From NCBI RefSeq assembly GCF_018736045.1, contig NZ_CP076133.1, positions 1,116,001-1,180,000 of the forward strand: a stretch of DNA of 64,000 nt. Direction: 5' to 3'. The notes beneath the pieces are model-generated. The model was given only the letters and a program-made list of their open reading frames with translations. It ran no database searches and was not told the DNA's origin. Positions 61,312 to 64,000 of the stretch are shown piece after piece (position 1 is the first letter of the stretch; each line of letters opens with the position of its first letter). The translations under genes were made by a program, and so were the position numbers. This DNA comes from Flammeovirga yaeyamensis (lineage in GTDB: Bacteria > Bacteroidota > Bacteroidia > Cytophagales > Flammeovirgaceae).

Positions 61312-62835
61312 ATGAAAACTAAGGAATCCCTATTATTACTCTTATTCATTCTATTAAAATTTTTCTTACAATCTATTCTAATAGACTCAGGTTATGATTT
61401 ACAGAGAGATGAATTTCTTCATTTAGATCAAGCGAATCATTTGGCTTTAGGATTTACATCAATTCCGCCATTTACATCATGGATCTCTTTTCTTATTAAA
61501 CTTTTAGGGAATACAGTTTTTTGGGTGAAGTTTTTTCCAGCTTTATTTGGCGTCTTAACATTGGTCGTAGTTTGGTTCACAATTGATGAGCTGAAAGGAA
61601 ATCTATATGCAAAAATACTTGGTGCATCCTGCATTTTATTTTCGGCCTTACTAAGGTTAAATACCCTTTTTCAACCCAATTCATTTGATGTACTAAGTTG
61701 GACTGTCGTTTTTTACTTCATCATAAAATACATAAATACTGATAAACCAAAGTGGATGTATTGGACGGCTGTATTTTTTGCTCTCGGCTTTCTTAATAAA
61801 TACAACATTGCCTTTTTGGTACTCGGACTTATCCCAGGCATTTTGATGACAAAAACTAGAAAGCTATTACTAAGAAAAGAAGTATATGGAGCGATATTAT
61901 TAGCGATCGTGCTAATATCACCCAACCTTTTTTGGCAATACAGTAATGACTTTCCTGTCTTTAAACATATGGAAGAGTTGGCCAATACACAATTAGTGAA
62001 TGTACAAAGATTATCATTTCTCAAAAATCAACTCTTCTTTTTTACAGGTTCTATTTTTGTCATTCTCGCAGCACTTACAGGTTTATCGACATCAAAGGAT
62101 TTGGGTAAATTTAGATTTTTATTTTGGTCATTTCTCTTCACATTAATCATATATACCTATTTAAAAGCCAAAGATTATTATGCCATCGGATTATATCCAA
62201 TTTATATTGCTATTGGGGCAGTGTATCTAATCAATAAACTCGAAAACAATATTGGAAAAGTAATAAAGCCAATATTAATCGCTTTGCCTTTATTGGTCAT
62301 GATACTCAGTTATGATATCGCATTCCCTAATCAAACGCCTGAATATATTATCCAAAATCAAGAAGAATATAAAGCACTTGGTTTGTTGAGATGGGAGGAT
62401 GGGAAAGATCATCAGATTCCGCAAGATTATGCGGACATGTTAGGTTGGAGTGAATTGGCAGAGAAAGTAGATGTGGCGTATAATCTGATTAAAGAACCTG
62501 ATAAAACTTTGGTGTTATGCGACAATTATGGTCAAGCTGGAGCGATAAATTATTACTCTAAAAAAGGAATTAAAGCAGTTTCATTTGATGCTGATTATGT
62601 CAATTGGTATGATCTAGATACAAAGTACACCAACTTAATTCGAGTAAAGTACGGAAGAGAAAGAGATAATGAACTGAAAGAAACAAGTCCTTATTTCGAG
62701 TATTCAGCATTACAAGATTCGGTAACGAATATTTATGCAAGAGAATATGGCACATCAATATTTATTTTTGAGAATGCTAAAATTGATATCAATAGGAGAA
62801 TCGAAGAAGAACTGGAAAAAATTAAAAATAAATAG
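61312..62835 (+). CDS. GT39/ArnT-like membrane glycosyltransferase
   Basis: A 507-residue multi-pass protein. The first helix is followed by GYDLQRDEFLHLDQANHLAL, whose acidic pair in the first periplasmic loop is the hallmark of PMT/ArnT-type (GT-C) transferases. About ten further membrane helices (to residue 335) and a soluble C-terminal domain follow. Such enzymes move a sugar from a polyprenyl-phosphate donor to lipid, protein or glycan on the periplasmic side. Acceptor unknown. Confidence 0.8.
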   Translation: MKTKESLLLLLFILLKFFLQSILIDSGYDLQRDEFLHLDQANHLALGFTSIPPFTSWISFLIKLLGNTVFWVKFFPALFGVLTLVVVWFTIDELKGNLYAKILGASCILFSALLRLNTLFQPNSFDVLSWTVVFYFIIKYINTDKPKWMYWTAVFFALGFLNKYNIAFLVLGLIPGILMTKTRKLLLRKEVYGAILLAIVLISPNLFWQYSNDFPVFKHMEELANTQLVNVQRLSFLKNQLFFFTGSIFVILAALTGLSTSKDLGKFRFLFWSFLFTLIIYTYLKAKDYYAIGLYPIYIAIGAVYLINKLENNIGKVIKPILIALPLLVMILSYDIAFPNQTPEYIIQNQEEYKALGLLRWEDGKDHQIPQDYADMLGWSELAEKVDVAYNLIKEPDKTLVLCDNYGQAGAINYYSKKGIKAVSFDADYVNWYDLDTKYTNLIRVKYGRERDNELKETSPYFEYSALQDSVTNIYAREYGTSIFIFENAKIDINRRIEEELEKIKNK

Positions 62836-62847
62836 TTCAATAGCATT

Positions 62848-62863
62848 ATCAAGCATGCTTGAT
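62848..62863. repeat. Perfect 16-bp palindrome
   Basis: ATCAAGCATGCTTGAT is a perfect palindrome just upstream of the bidirectional terminator. A protein-binding site or extension of the hairpin region; function unknown. Confidence 0.4.
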
Positions 62864-62872
62864 AGAAACTAA

Positions 62873-62901
62873 AAAAGGCCAAGTGAAAAACTTGGCCTTT
62901 T
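62873..62901. terminator. Bidirectional Rho-independent terminator
   Basis: AAAAGGCCAAGT (62873-62884) and ACTTGGCCTTTT (62890-62901) form a perfect 12-bp stem with A and T runs on both sides, placed between two convergent genes. Confidence 0.9.
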
Positions 62902-62934
62902 AAAAATATATTCGTTTATACTGTATTGTGAGTT

Positions 62935-64000
62935 TTAGTTCTGTTGGATGTACATCACTTTAGTTTGTAAGTACTCCTCAAGACCATGTTTTCCGTCAGC
63001 ACCACCAATACCCGATTTTCTAAATCCAGCATGGAAACCTTGGATTGCTTCGAAGTTTTCACGGTTCACGTACGTTTCACCGAAACGAAGCTCTTTTGTT
63101 GCTCTTAATACTTTATTGATATCATTAGTATAGATTGAAGAAGTCAGACCATACTCGCTATCGTTAGCAAAGTCTAAAGCTTCATCGAATGATGCTACTT
63201 TCATTACTGGAAGTACAGGACCGAATGTTTCGTTCTGCATCACTTCATGATGTTGCTCTACATTGGCAATTACTGTTGGCTCATAATAGTAACCTTTGTT
63301 GAAACGGTTAGATACTCTACCACCAAGTAATACTTCACCACCTTCTTCTACAGCACGTTTTACCATCTGATCTACTTTCATAAGTTGAGTAGAGTTGATC
63401 TGAGCACTCATGTCAGCTTTATCATCCGTACGAGCATCGCCCACGCGAACCGCTTTCATAGCAGGGAGAAGTTTAGTCATGAATTCATCGTATACTTCTT
63501 CTTCTACATATACTCTTTCCGCACAGTTACATACCTGACCGCTGAAGATTACTCTTGAAGCTACAATGGCTTTCACTGCTAAATCTAAATCAGCATCTTT
63601 ACAAACAATTGCAGGAGCCTTACCACCTAATTCTAAAGATACTTTTGTAATGTTTTTAGCTGCAGCTTCCATTACTTTCTGACCTGCTACTACAGAACCG
63701 GTTAAGCTGATAATTCCTACATCAGGATTTTCTGTTAAAGCTTGTCCGATTTCATGACCGTAACCTGTAACGATACTTAAAATCCCTGCAGGTAAACCGA
63801 TGTTTTCGATTAATCTAGCGAATTCCATACAAACCATAGGAGTTTCCTCACTGATCTTTACGATACAAGCATTACCTGTTAATAAAGAAGGTGCAATCTT
63901 ACGTGCCATTACAAAGAATGGGAAGTTCCAAGGCGTAATACCTACAGCAATACCGATAGGTAATTTGTGTAACATCATTTGTTCGTTTGGACGATCACTT
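62935..64000 (-). CDS. aldA: Aldehyde dehydrogenase, AldA-like, partial
   Basis: The frame stays open to the right edge (SDRPNEQ before the first Met at 63978), so the 5' end lies outside the window. NAD-binding and catalytic motifs are present: GITPWNFPFF, SLTGSVVAGQ, VSLELGGKAPAIVC with the catalytic Glu, and FSGQVCNCAERVYV with the nucleophile Cys. The endings FGETYVNRENFEAIQGFHAG and GADGKHGLEEYLQTK are very close to E. coli AldA, the lactaldehyde/glycolaldehyde dehydrogenase. It would oxidise lactaldehyde from fucose or rhamnose breakdown. The symbol is given by motif similarity. Confidence 0.8.
   Translation of the reverse strand, partial: SDRPNEQMMLHKLPIGIAVGITPWNFPFFVMARKIAPSLLTGNACIVKISEETPMVCMEFARLIENIGLPAGILSIVTGYGHEIGQALTENPDVGIISLTGSVVAGQKVMEAAAKNITKVSLELGGKAPAIVCKDADLDLAVKAIVASRVIFSGQVCNCAERVYVEEEVYDEFMTKLLPAMKAVRVGDARTDDKADMSAQINSTQLMKVDQMVKRAVEEGGEVLLGGRVSNRFNKGYYYEPTVIANVEQHHEVMQNETFGPVLPVMKVASFDEALDFANDSEYGLTSSIYTNDINKVLRATKELRFGETYVNRENFEAIQGFHAGFRKSGIGGADGKHGLEEYLQTKVMYIQQN

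Overview
The window looks like chromosomal DNA of a marine, gliding, polysaccharide-degrading Bacteroidota of the Flammeovirga / Cytophagales type. This is inferred from low GC content, type IX secretion (T9SS) C-terminal sorting domains, many lipoproteins with a TonB-like domain, a hybrid two-component regulator of the Bacteroidota PUL type, a formylglycine sulfatase next to glycoside hydrolases, and TTG / TAnnTTTG promoter matches. No rRNA, tRNA or CRISPR array was seen.

Layout. 1-4.1 kb: 3' end of a T9SS-secreted modular protein, an AraC-type remnant, a YdjM-like membrane protein, a cupin lipoprotein and a zinc-ribbon protein. 4.2-20.95 kb: an accessory island that reads as an integron-like gene-cassette array. 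An intact tyrosine recombinase (4241-5467), IntI-like at its C-terminus but without the IntI-specific insert, is followed by about a dozen attC-like palindromic sites, all in one orientation, separating small plus-strand genes. Each site has an AAC-ending left core, complementary inner boxes (ACTAAACTC / GAGTTTAGT or similar), a short central hairpin and a GTT right core. Cargo includes a PLP decarboxylase with an AraC-MGMT repair protein, a DUF4291 protein, membrane proteins, secreted proteins and several unrecognised proteins. The array has been invaded by a group II intron sitting inside an attC right core, and by an IS91-like transposase with a partner recombinase. Between 6.58 and 7.55 kb sequence blocks of the sulfatase gene at 52.9-53.1 kb are interleaved with cassette sequence, so that stretch is probably a chimeric or low-quality consensus. 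Most coding regions between 5.6 and 12.5 kb carry frameshifts.

20.9-25.5 kb: lipoprotein, SMI1/KNR4 (SUKH) protein and two S41 peptidase lipoproteins. 25.7-29.6 kb (minus strand): a BNR_4 plus GH105 fusion and a membrane-anchored AraC regulator. 29.8-38.0 kb: sugar-lactone oxidase / PLP aldolase-like pair, DUF805 protein, short-chain dehydrogenase, small lipoproteins, beta-barrel protein and VanW protein.

38.3-57.1 kb: a carbohydrate-utilisation region without SusC/SusD. It holds a hybrid two-component sensor-regulator, an unrecognised secreted protein, a GH36-like alpha-galactosidase, a tandem NPCBM protein, an alpha/beta hydrolase, a sulfatase on the opposite strand and a large T9SS-exported protein of unknown type. 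A RelE-type toxin-antitoxin pair lies within it. 57.2-64 kb: AAA-ATPase-like/PD-(D/E)XK protein, FUSC-family protein, serine hydrolase, GT39-like glycosyltransferase and a partial AldA-like aldehyde dehydrogenase that would fit fucose or rhamnose breakdown.
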